Origin: Sphingomonadales bacterium
GTDB taxonomy: Bacteria > Pseudomonadota > Alphaproteobacteria > Sphingomonadales > Sphingomonadaceae
NCBI GenBank assembly: GCA_025362295.1
Contig: JANYGX010000005.1
Span: 1 to 64,000 of the forward strand
Length of the DNA: 64,000 nt
Direction of reading: 5' to 3'
Shown piece after piece: positions 33,779 through 43,291 of this stretch (its first letter is position 1; every line of letters begins with the position of its first letter). The position numbers were made by a program, and so were the translations under genes. The notes below the pieces were generated by a model, which did not search any database, was not told the DNA's origin, and worked only from the letters and a program-made list of their open reading frames with translations.

Positions 33779-34720
33779 TTATTTTTTGTCTAGCGCGGGG
33801 GTTTTTGCAACGACTGATGGATCAATGGGCATATCTTTGAACTCACCCATGAATTCAATTTTACTATCTGCAATAAGCTTTTTACTCAGTGTCTCAATGA
33901 ATTTACCTTGATTTTGGACATGTAAAACACGCCGCGCCTCTGTTTTAGCATCATCACCAACGAGAGGATCGGACTGCCGCTCTTCAACAACGTTAACAAC
34001 ACTGTAAGGGCCAGATTGCAATACAAAAATATCCTGGCTGGGCGCTTTGGCAACGTAGGATTGCACAGTCGCTGGCAAAGAGCCAATTGGGCCGCTGGTT
34101 TTATTCGTTTTAAAAGCCACGTTCTTTGCTTTTAAATAATTGGCAATCACACTAAGCGTGTTGGGCTCATGCTTGTCATTCTGGGTTTCCATAAATGTTT
34201 TCACATCCCCGATTAAGGAGGCGGCAGGAAACTGTATTTGACTGAGAAATATAACCTGGCGCTGGGAAAACTGTTCGGGGTGAGCGGCAATATATTTTTC
34301 GACATCGGCCGGTGCTGGGTCTGGTATTTGCGCTAACTTCGAACCCATGAAAGCTTTGGCAAGCGTTCCTGTTTTCGCACGTTCAAGTTCAAGTAAAACG
34401 TCAGGTTGATGATCAAGTTTATTGTCTATGGCTTTTTCTTCTAATAATTTTTGCCCGACAAGCTGACGCGCTAAAGTTTGGCGTACCGACGCTTTTTCAT
34501 TTTCAGGAATATTTGGCAGATGATTGAATTCATAATTCAGTTCATGAACCGTAATTTCTTGTCCATTCACTTTGGCAATGACCTGGCCTGCTGGTGCAGG
34601 CGATTTTTTGTCGCTTTTATCACCGCAGGTTGATACGCTCATAGTCAATATAGCGCAGAGGCCAAATGTCATTGACCAATGTCTGCCGTGCAATTTTGCT
34701 GCATTACCCGTCTTGTGCAT
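33779..34720 (-). CDS. epsD: EpsD family peptidyl-prolyl cis-trans isomerase lipoprotein
   Basis: A 313-residue protein. A leader ending LTMSVSTCGDKSD gives a lipoprotein-type Cys. Residues 45-150 are SurA/PrsA-like helices (IAKVNGQEITVHELNYEF, RQTLARQLVGQKLLEEKAID), with a degenerate PPIase region after that. EpsD accompanies exosortase/EPS loci in many proteobacteria and probably helps fold outer-membrane partners. It is divergent from epsL across a 257-base promoter region. Confidence 0.85.
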   Translation of the reverse strand: MHKTGNAAKLHGRHWSMTFGLCAILTMSVSTCGDKSDKKSPAPAGQVIAKVNGQEITVHELNYEFNHLPNIPENEKASVRQTLARQLVGQKLLEEKAIDNKLDHQPDVLLELERAKTGTLAKAFMGSKLAQIPDPAPADVEKYIAAHPEQFSQRQVIFLSQIQFPAASLIGDVKTFMETQNDKHEPNTLSVIANYLKAKNVAFKTNKTSGPIGSLPATVQSYVAKAPSQDIFVLQSGPYSVVNVVEERQSDPLVGDDAKTEARRVLHVQNQGKFIETLSKKLIADSKIEFMGEFKDMPIDPSVVAKTPALDKK

Positions 34721-34977
34721 CTCTAAAATCCTTTAAAAACAATGAGAATTGTAATATTACATACTAAATTAAAACTTTAATGGTCGAAAAATAGCAAAAA
34801 ATCAATTGGCACATAGCGGTAAATTAAATAATTATGAGTTATCATGATTGCTTGAATGGTAAAAACACCAATTGAGAAAATTTGAAAACACGTTTAATGA
34901 TAATTAAAGTCAATATTTTGATGTAGTGTATATAGGACTGCTTCGATAATCTTTCCGAACAAGAGATAATTTCAATT

Positions 34978-36177
34978 ATGCTGCGCAAAACATTATTTGT
35001 AACTGCCCTCATGTGTTGCGAGACCTATTCCGTTGCAGCGCTGGCTAATAAATTCAGCGCCACAGCTGACGTGGATATGGCATACGACGACAATTACTTT
35101 AAGCGCCAAAACGTTGCCTCCCTACAGCCAGGTCTTAGTTTGAATGAATTCAGTATTTTGCCTAGTTTGGCGTTGGAATATGAGCATTTACTAGGTAACC
35201 AATCCGCTTATGCTGATGCAAAAATAGGCCATAAATTTTTATTGCTCAATACAGGCTTTAGCGTGACTCAAGTACGAGCCGACACCGGCCTTCGCTATAA
35301 TCTAGGAAGTGCATGTCATGGTGATATCGGTGGTGTTTATACGCGCGGCGAAAGTGCTTTCGAGGAAAACCTGGATGTATTAAAAAACATCAAGTCTGAC
35401 TATGCCGTCAGGTTGAACAGCAACAGTTGTAATCTTGGCCCTCGACTAAGCATCAGCTTGACAGGAGGCTATGAAACTATCGGCAATGATACAAAAAACA
35501 GCCGTCGAGCAAACCTTAATAGCTATGACATCGAGGGCAGCACAACATACAGCAACCCTGTGCTCGGGAATTTTACCCTTGGGGGCGGCTACAGCCACAA
35601 TCTGTATCCCAATCGTTTTGCCACACCAATATCCAGTCAGGCTGATAAAAATAGTATAATAACAGGCTTTTTAGGGTTTCACCGCGAACGTGGTGGCCGG
35701 TTGGTTTTTGATATTAAAGCCGGCATCACCAAGCTCAATACACCCGTTAATGTGCCGAGTTTCCTTGGTTTTACGGGTAGTGTTGATATTGATTGGAAGC
35801 CTTCATCTTTTCTGGAAATCCACCCCGTTATTTTCAAACGCGTTACGCCTTCTACTGAAAGTATATCAAATAGCATCCGGGAAAAAGGGGCCGATTTTGA
35901 TCTGACCTATACATCATCTTCTAGGTTGTCTTTTGTATCAAGCAACAAGATTACAAACAGAGTACAATCACGACAGGTTTTTGGTCCCTTACTGCAAAAT
36001 TTTACGTTCAGGCCTGAAATAACGACACTTTATGCAACCAATTTAAAAGCTGTCTACCAATTTGGACTGTCTACAACCCTAAGCCTTGGTGGAACGTACG
36101 CGAAACGAACATCCGCTTTGGCGGACCGAAATTATTCAAGTAAAAAAGTCATGTTTGAAATTAGTTTCAAGCGATAG
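34978..36177 (+). CDS. EpsL-like outer-membrane beta-barrel protein
   Basis: A 399-residue protein with a signal peptide (MLRKTLFVTALMCCETYSVA, A-L-A). The rest alternates hydrophobic/polar residues with many aromatic-ended strands (LGGGYSHNLYPNRF, LSLGGTYAKRTSA) and ends in MFEISFKR, as in outer-membrane barrels. Barrel proteins of this size and position (EpsL) are part of exosortase/EPS loci and may help export. The exact family is inferred from context. Confidence 0.72.
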   Translation: MLRKTLFVTALMCCETYSVAALANKFSATADVDMAYDDNYFKRQNVASLQPGLSLNEFSILPSLALEYEHLLGNQSAYADAKIGHKFLLLNTGFSVTQVRADTGLRYNLGSACHGDIGGVYTRGESAFEENLDVLKNIKSDYAVRLNSNSCNLGPRLSISLTGGYETIGNDTKNSRRANLNSYDIEGSTTYSNPVLGNFTLGGGYSHNLYPNRFATPISSQADKNSIITGFLGFHRERGGRLVFDIKAGITKLNTPVNVPSFLGFTGSVDIDWKPSSFLEIHPVIFKRVTPSTESISNSIREKGADFDLTYTSSSRLSFVSSNKITNRVQSRQVFGPLLQNFTFRPEITTLYATNLKAVYQFGLSTTLSLGGTYAKRTSALADRNYSSKKVMFEISFKR

Positions 36178-36310
36178 CGCTTAAAATCATTTCGCCGCCA
36201 TTGTTTTTTCATTTATTCTGAATTAACCTTAAGTGTGATATGCAAGGCGGGAATGAAATAAAAAAATAGCAACTCGGTCTTGTAATCGGGTGCACTGCAA
36301 GGAAGCTGTT

Positions 36311-38098
36311 GTGGATCAACCAAATATGACATCGAAACTGAATGAGCCGCACCCAAGCGAACTGTTAGAATTTTTATCTATTGCCTCAAAGAAGGTCATG
36401 TGGATTGCTGGTGGCTTTTCAGCAGCCATCAATATCCTGCAGTTTACATTGCCGCTTTACATGATGCAGGTGTTTGACAAAGTTTTGCCAAGCGGGAATT
36501 TCAGTACCCTGGGTTTATTAACGGCTATTGCCATTGCGGCACTCGCCGCCAATATTATTCTGGAAATTATTCGCCAGCAGATGATGATTCGGCTTGGCAG
36601 CTGGCTAGAAGCCCGCCTTTCCGTGGAATTGTTTGAAGCCGTTTTTTTAAATACCAATGCACCTGCTGATATCCGTGAGCGTGCTTTTGGTGACATCAAT
36701 CTTATTCGCAGCTTTATTGCCAGCCCGCTGATCCAAAGTTTTTTTGATTCGCCTTTTGTGCTGCTCTATATTGCCGTCATCGCTATGTTGCATTGGAGCA
36801 TTGCTCTGCTCACCCTTGCGGGAGCCATCGTTTTGTTTGCCATTGCTGTGCATTACGAAAAATCCAGTTCATCGATTGAGAACAAGGCAAGCGTCGCAAC
36901 TTCTGTTGCCAACACCACATTGCATGGTGCCCGCAGCGAAGCGGATGTGGTGCTCTCCATGAACCTGATGACCCCCTTGCGCCAACGCTGGCTTGATCAG
37001 CAACTCAAAGTCATTGCCTGGCGCGATTATGCCAGCACGCACAGCACGACGATCGTGTCTTTGTTCAAGGGCTTTCGGATGATTTTGCAGCTGGCGGCCC
37101 TTGGCCTTGGCGCTATTCTTGCCACGCACGGCTCCATAACAACCGGCGGTATGTTGGCAGCCTCTATTATTGCCGCGCGTGCGCTCGCGCCGATCGAACA
37201 GTCTGTATCCAGCTGGAAGCAGTACATAGCAGTGCGAGGAGCTTACAGCAGACTTGAAAAATTGCTGAACTATCAATCAGTGCCGACTGGCAAACTCGCG
37301 AATGATGATGAGGCAAACCGCACTGGTCTTGATGTGGAAAATGTATCTCTCAATTTGCCACATCACAAGGAGCCGTTGCTGAACAATATCAGTTTTAGGT
37401 TAGAGCCTGGCAAACTGGTCGCCGTGGTCGGACCAACCGGCTGTGGTAAATCCTTGCTTGCACAAGCGCTGGTTGGTTTGCACATGCCAAGCACCGGCGC
37501 GCTGATTTTCAACGGTAGCTTGATGGGCTCACTCACGCTCAACCCTTTGGGCGGCAATGATCATCTTGGTTATCTCTCGCAAACACCGCGCTTGCAACCA
37601 GGTTCGATTGCCCAGAATATTGCTCGCTTTGAAGATGAGCCATCGGCTCAAGCCATAGTTCTGGCGGCACGGCTCGCTGGCTGCAACAGCATGATCCAGC
37701 GCCTGCCGCAAGGCTATGAGGAAACCATCAGCCTGCCGGGCAGCATACAGTTTTCAAGTGGCCAGATTCAACAAATCGCCCTGGCGCGGGCACTTTATGC
37801 GAAGCCAAAACTTGTGGTTCTGGACGAACCTCTACGTAACCTCGATGCCGAATCGCAAAGCCATGTGATTGACGCCCTGTCGTCAGTCGCAAGCGATGGT
37901 GCCTCCGTTATTGTGATGACCCATAACCCTCGCCTGTTATCACGCGCAGACTGGATTATAGTGTTGGCGAATGGCAGCATCGCCTTGCAGGGGCCACGTT
38001 CCGTAATTCTTGCGCATTTGATGGGCGAGGCCAGCATGCCGGACACAGCCAATGCCATTCGCTGGAACCAGCGCATTGAACGGGAGGCCACCTCATGA
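36311..38098 (+). CDS. Type I secretion ABC transporter permease/ATPase (PrtD family)
   Basis: A 595-residue transporter. The membrane domain (about 20-310) includes LPLYMMQVFDKVLPSGNFST, typical of PrtD/HasD proteins. The ATPase has Walker A VVGPTGCGKSLLAQAL, Q-loop GYLSQTPRL, signature FSSGQIQQIALARAL, Walker B LVVLDEPLRNLD and H-loop MTHNPR. The signature departs from LSGGQ. GTG 36311 is used because AAGGA at 36299-36303 is seven bases upstream. The frame overlaps the next gene by four bases. It probably exports the beta-helix protein. Confidence 0.88.
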   Translation: MDQPNMTSKLNEPHPSELLEFLSIASKKVMWIAGGFSAAINILQFTLPLYMMQVFDKVLPSGNFSTLGLLTAIAIAALAANIILEIIRQQMMIRLGSWLEARLSVELFEAVFLNTNAPADIRERAFGDINLIRSFIASPLIQSFFDSPFVLLYIAVIAMLHWSIALLTLAGAIVLFAIAVHYEKSSSSIENKASVATSVANTTLHGARSEADVVLSMNLMTPLRQRWLDQQLKVIAWRDYASTHSTTIVSLFKGFRMILQLAALGLGAILATHGSITTGGMLAASIIAARALAPIEQSVSSWKQYIAVRGAYSRLEKLLNYQSVPTGKLANDDEANRTGLDVENVSLNLPHHKEPLLNNISFRLEPGKLVAVVGPTGCGKSLLAQALVGLHMPSTGALIFNGSLMGSLTLNPLGGNDHLGYLSQTPRLQPGSIAQNIARFEDEPSAQAIVLAARLAGCNSMIQRLPQGYEETISLPGSIQFSSGQIQQIALARALYAKPKLVVLDEPLRNLDAESQSHVIDALSSVASDGASVIVMTHNPRLLSRADWIIVLANGSIALQGPRSVILAHLMGEASMPDTANAIRWNQRIEREATS

Positions 38099-39504
38099 AC
38101 ACTTCTGGCACACAAGCGCAAGATTTAACACAGGGCTTTGCTGATGCTCTGCCTGAGAACACAAATGCACGCCCGGTAAAGATTTCCCCCAGCATCAGCC
38201 GTATTCGGGCTCAAGAAGCCCCTTATATGGATGATCTGGTGCGCAAGGGCATATGGGCAACCGTGCTGTTTTTTGGCACGCTGTTGATATGGTCGCTATG
38301 GGCACCGCTTACACTGGGTGTGCATGCCACGGGCACAGTGGCTGTCAAAGGTAACATCAAAACAGTGCAACATCTTGAAGGCGGCATTGTTGAAGCCGTG
38401 CTCGTACAGAATGGTCAGCGTGTGCGCACTGGTGCTTTGCTTTTACAACTTGATGATAAAGCCCCGCATGCACAAGTCGAGCAGTTGCGCGATGAACTCG
38501 GTACGCTGCTTGCATTGAGATCGCGGTTGGACGCGGAACGCGCAGGCACAAACAACATCAGTTTTGATCAGCGGCTGGCCACACTTGAACTGCCGTCCGG
38601 CAAACTTGAAATTTTGAAACGTGAACAGCGCGATGCGCTGGCTACACGACGTCTGGCGCGTGGTGGTGAAAAGAATATATTGGCATCTAAGGCGCAAGAT
38701 GTGAGTGCCAGCCGCGCGGATACCGAACATCAATTGGCAGGCATGCAGCGCCAGCTTGATAATCTCGATCAGGAAGTTTTAGTCGCTCAAGAGCTGTTCG
38801 ATAAAGGCCTTGAGCGCAAGCCACATTTGCTTGGCTTGCAGCGTCAGCGTGAGGCTATGCTGCTACAAGTGTCGGAACTGCACGCCAAGGCTGCCTCAGG
38901 CAATGAAAACCTTGCGCAGCTTCACATGCAAAATGGCGGTATCGATATCAAATCACGCGACGATGTGCTGAACCAGCTTACCGATATTGATGTACGCCTG
39001 GCCGACCAGTTGCCGCGCTATTATGTGGCGCGCGATACTTTGGCGCGCACACGCATAACAGCGCCGGCTGATGGTATTGTCATGAACCTTCACCAGCAGA
39101 CCATTGGTGCTGTGCTGGCCCCTGGGGAACCTCTGCTTGACATAGTGCCGGAGAACAAGCCACTGCTCGCCGAAGTGCACATCAGCCTCCGCGATGTGGA
39201 TAAAGTGCGCGTTGGCATGCCCAGTAAAATTTATATGAGCGGCTTTAGCCAGCGCACCACCAAGCCATTGATTGGCACTGTTGCCTATGTATCGCCCAGC
39301 AGCATGGAAGATCGCGGCAGTGGAACGCCACGCTACTATCTTGCCCAGATTTCCATTCCGCCAGCACAATGGCAAACGTTAGGCAAGGCGAAGGTTGTGC
39401 CTGGAATGCCCGTGCAAGCGCTTATCGTCGCCGGCGACCGGCCAATCATCGACACGCTGCTTGATCCATTAATGGCCGGATTTAGGAATGCGTTTACGGA
39501 TTAA
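38095..39504 (+). CDS. HlyD/PrtE family membrane fusion protein of the type I exporter
   Basis: A 469-residue protein. One membrane span (GIWATVLFFGTLLIWSLWAP, about 45-64) is followed by a barrel-sandwich half (GTVAVKGNIKTVQHLEGGIV, VRTGALLLQLDD), a long periplasmic coiled coil (about 120-300) and the second half (ITAPADGIVMNLHQQTIGAV, PGEPLLDIVPENKPLLAEV). It bridges the ABC transporter encoded just upstream to an outer-membrane TolC, which is not in this window. Confidence 0.92.
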   Translation: MNTSGTQAQDLTQGFADALPENTNARPVKISPSISRIRAQEAPYMDDLVRKGIWATVLFFGTLLIWSLWAPLTLGVHATGTVAVKGNIKTVQHLEGGIVEAVLVQNGQRVRTGALLLQLDDKAPHAQVEQLRDELGTLLALRSRLDAERAGTNNISFDQRLATLELPSGKLEILKREQRDALATRRLARGGEKNILASKAQDVSASRADTEHQLAGMQRQLDNLDQEVLVAQELFDKGLERKPHLLGLQRQREAMLLQVSELHAKAASGNENLAQLHMQNGGIDIKSRDDVLNQLTDIDVRLADQLPRYYVARDTLARTRITAPADGIVMNLHQQTIGAVLAPGEPLLDIVPENKPLLAEVHISLRDVDKVRVGMPSKIYMSGFSQRTTKPLIGTVAYVSPSSMEDRGSGTPRYYLAQISIPPAQWQTLGKAKVVPGMPVQALIVAGDRPIIDTLLDPLMAGFRNAFTD

Positions 39505-39554
39505 TGTTGGAAGACACTCAAGGCACTATACCATAAGCCCTAAAAGCTAACCCA

Positions 39555-39588
39555 CATCATCATACCAGCCTTTGCTGGAATGACGATG
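39555..39588. repeat. REP-like palindrome
   Basis: CATCATCATACCAGC (39555-39569), loop CTTT, GCTGGAATGACGATG (39574-39588); 13 of 15 positions pair. It lies between the convergent fusion-protein and clpA genes and could also serve as a terminator. It shares the GTCATTCCAGC core with the unit at 27310. Confidence 0.65.
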
Positions 39589-39690
39589 TAAGTAATTATC
39601 ATGAGTCAATGAAAAGAGCTTCTGGTACAATACAAAATAACGTTTAACTGATTTATGATAGCCAAAGGGCTAGTCTTTAAAGCTCTTGAT

Positions 39691-42054
39691 TTAAACCTTC
39701 ACCTTCGTTTTTCTCGCGCGTGGTTTCGGCGTATCGCCGTCGTTGTCAGCGTCATCTTTCGCCCCCGGCGCCGCTGCAACAATCTCAAACGCTATCTTGT
39801 CATCTTTGAGGTACACCCTTACCTCTCCACCTCTGGTAAGCTTTCCAAACAGCAGCTCATCGGCCAGCGGTGTCTTGATCTCTTGCTGGATCAAACGGCC
39901 CATCGGCCTTGCGCCCATCTGTTTGTCATAGCCTTTTTCAGTCAGCCAGGTTTTTGCTTCATCCGTGAGTGAAATGTGCACATGACGGTCTTGCAATTGC
40001 AATTCGAGTTGCAGGATAAACTTATCAACCACGCGCGCGACAACTTCGGTAGGCAAATATTCGAACGGCACCACGGCATCAAGTCGGTTACGAAATTCCG
40101 GTGCAAACATCCGCTTAATCGCTTCCTCATCTTCACCTTCACGGCCTGATCTGCCAAAGCCGACGGCTTCCCGTGCCATATCCTGGGCACCGGCGTTGGT
40201 GGTCATGATGAGCACGACGTTACGAAAATCGACAGTCTTGCCATGGTGGTCCGTCAACTTGCCATTGTCCATCACCTGCAACAGAATATTGAAGAGATCG
40301 GGATGGGCTTTTTCAATTTCATCAAGCAACAGAACCTGGTGCGGCTGCTGGTCAACAACATCGGTCAACTGCCCGCCTTGGTCAAAACCGACATAGCCCG
40401 GCGGTGCACCAATCAAGCGGCTGACCGAGTGCCGCTCCATATATTCGCTCATGTCAAAACGCGTGAGTGGAATGCCCATGAGTTCAGCAAGACGTTTGGC
40501 GACCTCAGTTTTGCCAACACCTGTCGGGCCAGAAAACAAATAGCAGCCAATAGGTTTTTCCGGTTCACGCAAGCCCGCGCGGCTAAGCTTGATCGCAGAA
40601 CTTATGGCATCAATAGCTTTGTCCTGGCCAAACACCACGCGCTTTAAATCAGCCGGCAGGCTAGATAACAACGTTTTGTCGTCTGTTGATACTGATTTTG
40701 GCGGTATGCGTGCAATCTTGGCAACAATGGACTCAACATCCTTGACGCCAATGTTTTTCTTGCGCTTGGCTGGTGGCAACAGCATTTGTGAGGCACCAAC
40801 CTCATCAATCACATCGATCGCCTTATCGGGCAACTTGCGATCGTTGATATAGCGTGCCGAAAGTTCAACAGCAGACTTGATGGCATCGTTACTGTATTTT
40901 ACATGATGATGCGCTTCGTAATAGGGCTTCAGGCCATGCATAATCTTGATGGCGTCTTCGATTGTTGGTTCGTTGACATCAATCTTCTGAAAGCGCCGAA
41001 GCAGGGCACGATCTTTTTCAAAGTGTGAACGGAATTCCTTGTATGTCGTAGACCCTATGCAACGAATAGCGCCGGATGACAGCGCAGGCTTAAGAAGATT
41101 GGATGCGTCCATGGCGCCGCCGGATGTGGCACCGGCACCAATAACGGTATGAATTTCGTCGATAAACAAAATAGCATCGGGCAAAGCTTCTAGCTCTGTC
41201 ACAACGGCTTTCAACCGCTCCTCAAAATCGCCCCGATAGCGCGTGCCAGCAAGCAGGGCACCCATATCAAGTGAATATATAACAGCTGGCAGCAAAACCT
41301 CCGGCACTTCACCATGAATGATTTTGCGTGCCAGTCCTTCGGCAATCGCCGTTTTGCCGACACCCGGATCCCCCACATAAAGCGGGTTATTTTTTGAGCG
41401 ACGACATAAAATCTGAATAGTGCGATCAACCTCGGCTTCACGGCCAATCAGCGGATCAATCTTGCCAGTGCGCGCCTTGGCATTGAGATCAACACAGTAT
41501 GACTTGAGTGCTGATTCTTGTCCCTGCTTCTTGCCTTTTTGCGCTGGTTTTTCTGTGTTCTCAGACTTGTCATCTTCGCTGGCACCGCGCACACGACGAT
41601 TTTCAGATTGGCCGGTGGCCTTGGCAATACCGTGGGAAATAAACGAAACCGCATCCAGTCGGGTCATGTCCTGTTGCTGCAAAAAGTAAACCGCATGAGA
41701 TTCACGTTCTGAAAACAATGCCACCAACACATTGGCGCCTGTCACTTCATCACGGCCAGACGACTGCACGTGCAAAATGGCGCGTTGCACGACACGCTGC
41801 AACCCTTGCGTTGGTGTCGCTTCCGCTTGCTCTTCGATATGAAGCGCCTGAAGTTCTGTGTTTAGATATTTATCAACTGATCTTGAAAGAGCGTCCGCGT
41901 CGACAGTACAAGCCTTCATGACAGCAAGCGCATCTTTGTCTTCGGTGAGAGCATATAAAAGATGCTCCAGCGTCGCGTATTCATGCTGGCGTTTTGTCGC
42001 ATCCGCAAGCGCTCTGTGAAGGGTTTGTTCCAGCGCGTTAGAAAAAGCGGGCAT
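39691..42054 (-). CDS. clpA: ATP-dependent Clp protease ATP-binding subunit ClpA
   Basis: A 787-residue Hsp100 protein. The N-domain (1-~145) binds ClpS. The first AAA+ module has GDPGVGKTAIAEGLARK, the second GPTGVGKTEVAKRLAELMG; MSEYMERHSVSRLIGAPPGY is also typical. There is no long ClpB middle coiled coil. The C-terminal ~25 residues are a charged extension (DDADNDGDTPKPRARKTKVK). It unfolds N-degron and other substrates for ClpP. clpS lies 27 bases upstream in the same direction. Confidence 0.95.
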   Translation of the reverse strand: MPAFSNALEQTLHRALADATKRQHEYATLEHLLYALTEDKDALAVMKACTVDADALSRSVDKYLNTELQALHIEEQAEATPTQGLQRVVQRAILHVQSSGRDEVTGANVLVALFSERESHAVYFLQQQDMTRLDAVSFISHGIAKATGQSENRRVRGASEDDKSENTEKPAQKGKKQGQESALKSYCVDLNAKARTGKIDPLIGREAEVDRTIQILCRRSKNNPLYVGDPGVGKTAIAEGLARKIIHGEVPEVLLPAVIYSLDMGALLAGTRYRGDFEERLKAVVTELEALPDAILFIDEIHTVIGAGATSGGAMDASNLLKPALSSGAIRCIGSTTYKEFRSHFEKDRALLRRFQKIDVNEPTIEDAIKIMHGLKPYYEAHHHVKYSNDAIKSAVELSARYINDRKLPDKAIDVIDEVGASQMLLPPAKRKKNIGVKDVESIVAKIARIPPKSVSTDDKTLLSSLPADLKRVVFGQDKAIDAISSAIKLSRAGLREPEKPIGCYLFSGPTGVGKTEVAKRLAELMGIPLTRFDMSEYMERHSVSRLIGAPPGYVGFDQGGQLTDVVDQQPHQVLLLDEIEKAHPDLFNILLQVMDNGKLTDHHGKTVDFRNVVLIMTTNAGAQDMAREAVGFGRSGREGEDEEAIKRMFAPEFRNRLDAVVPFEYLPTEVVARVVDKFILQLELQLQDRHVHISLTDEAKTWLTEKGYDKQMGARPMGRLIQQEIKTPLADELLFGKLTRGGEVRVYLKDDKIAFEIVAAAPGAKDDADNDGDTPKPRARKTKVKV

Positions 42055-42081
42055 AACTATAACTCCTGATCTGGGTAGCGT

Positions 42082-42462
42082 TCATTCTTTTTCATGTGTG
42101 CATTGCAACGGGTGCTGATGCTTGCGGGCAAAATCAACCACCTGATTGACCTTGGTTTCAGCAACTTCGTAAGTGAACACCCCACAAATGCCGACACCGC
42201 GCTGATGCACATGCAACATGACCTGTGTTGCCTCTTCCGTGGTCATCCGAAAAAACCGCTGCAAGACGTGAACAACAAATTCCATCGGCGTGTAATCGTC
42301 ATTGAGCAGGAGAACTTTGTACATGGATGGTTTTTTTGTTTTTGGCTCAGCCTTGGTGAGAACACCGGTGCCGCCACGTCCGCCACGATCATCATCATTT
42401 TGCCCAGGCCCCGATTGTAGCGGTGCACGATGCAAGATTAAAAATAAGTCTGACAAGTTCAT
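42082..42462 (-). CDS. clpS: ClpS adaptor protein
   Basis: A 126-residue protein with the ClpS core: [40 protein letters not shown] and [28 protein letters not shown]-x-FV is the N-degron pocket. The first ~45 residues are low-complexity, rich in Gly/Asp/Arg. The Met at 42460-42462 was chosen; an upstream open frame to 42534 has no family support. It delivers N-end-rule substrates to ClpA, encoded next. Confidence 0.9.
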   Translation of the reverse strand: MNLSDLFLILHRAPLQSGPGQNDDDRGGRGGTGVLTKAEPKTKKPSMYKVLLLNDDYTPMEFVVHVLQRFFRMTTEEATQVMLHVHQRGVGICGVFTYEVAETKVNQVVDFARKHQHPLQCTHEKE

Positions 42463-42534
42463 AAACTTAAAATAGGTGACAATGATTGAAAATCCAAGAC
42501 CCCTTTTGTCGCTTAACCAGTTTCTTTGAACCAA

Positions 42535-42564
42535 AGAAAAAGCGCTGCCGGTGAGGGCAGCGCT
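42535..42564 (-). terminator. Rho-independent terminator of the phasin gene
   Basis: Minus strand AAGCGCTGCC, loop CTCAC, GGCAGCGCTT followed by TTTCTTT. A ten-base perfect stem. It begins about 25 bases after the phasin stop and separates it from clpS. Confidence 0.88.
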
Positions 42565-42588
42565 TGATTGGCCGTGACGCGTGTTGTT

Positions 42589-43194
42589 TTAGCGGGCCGC
42601 TTTCATCATGCTGTCCTTTACGACAGCCGCGCGATTTTGCAGGGGCGCCATCACCTGGGTTGCAATTTTGGTAGCTGTTTCAGTTAATTGGCTTGCTTCA
42701 GCCACAAACAGGTCAGCATGGGCTTTGTACTGTGCTTTTTGCACAGCCATAAATTCTGCAGGCGTTTTTGCTGATTTGAAAGCCGCTGCGGTAGATTTCA
42801 TGCCCTCGGCTGACTTCTGCATAAAATGTGCTAATGCTGACGTCATGGCTTCAAAACCGGCAACAGCTGCGTGCGCTGTTGCAACGCCTGCCTCGGTGTT
42901 TGATTTGGCATGCTTGCTCAACTCATCCACAGCTTTCAGGCTTTTGCTGATGTTTGTGCGCGCCACTTCGGCTGTTTTATCAATAGTTGCCGCTGTGGCT
43001 TTGTGGCCATCTGCGATCAGCTTTTCAGCGTGGGCTTTGTTGAAAAATTGTGGTTTTGTGTTGGTCATTTTTGGCTCCGGCTTGGTTGATCTCGTGGATG
43101 CTGGCTTTATAGAAGATTTAGCGGCAACAGTTTTGACTGTGTTACGCTTGGAAGCGGCCTTGGGAGCAGCTTTAACTTGAGCTTTTTTAGCCAT
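42589..43194 (-). CDS. Phasin family protein
   Basis: A 201-residue Ala/Lys-rich protein. The first ~45 residues are a basic AKKAQVKAAPKAASK-type tail; the phasin domain follows with long amphipathic helices (FNKAHAEKLIADGHKATAAT, FMQKSAEGMKSTAAAFKSAK, FMAVQKAQYKAHADLFVAEA). Phasins coat polyhydroxyalkanoate granules, which fits the 3-hydroxybutyrate genes at 51 kb. PHA synthase is not in the window. It has its own terminator. Confidence 0.87.
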   Translation of the reverse strand: MAKKAQVKAAPKAASKRNTVKTVAAKSSIKPASTRSTKPEPKMTNTKPQFFNKAHAEKLIADGHKATAATIDKTAEVARTNISKSLKAVDELSKHAKSNTEAGVATAHAAVAGFEAMTSALAHFMQKSAEGMKSTAAAFKSAKTPAEFMAVQKAQYKAHADLFVAEASQLTETATKIATQVMAPLQNRAAVVKDSMMKAAR

Positions 43195-43291
43195 GTGATG
43201 GGTTCTTTCCTATATAATTGTCGTGCTGCATTGCAACATATGGCTCAAAATGGCCACTGTCAAGCACAATTGTGCAGTGCACAAAAAATAT

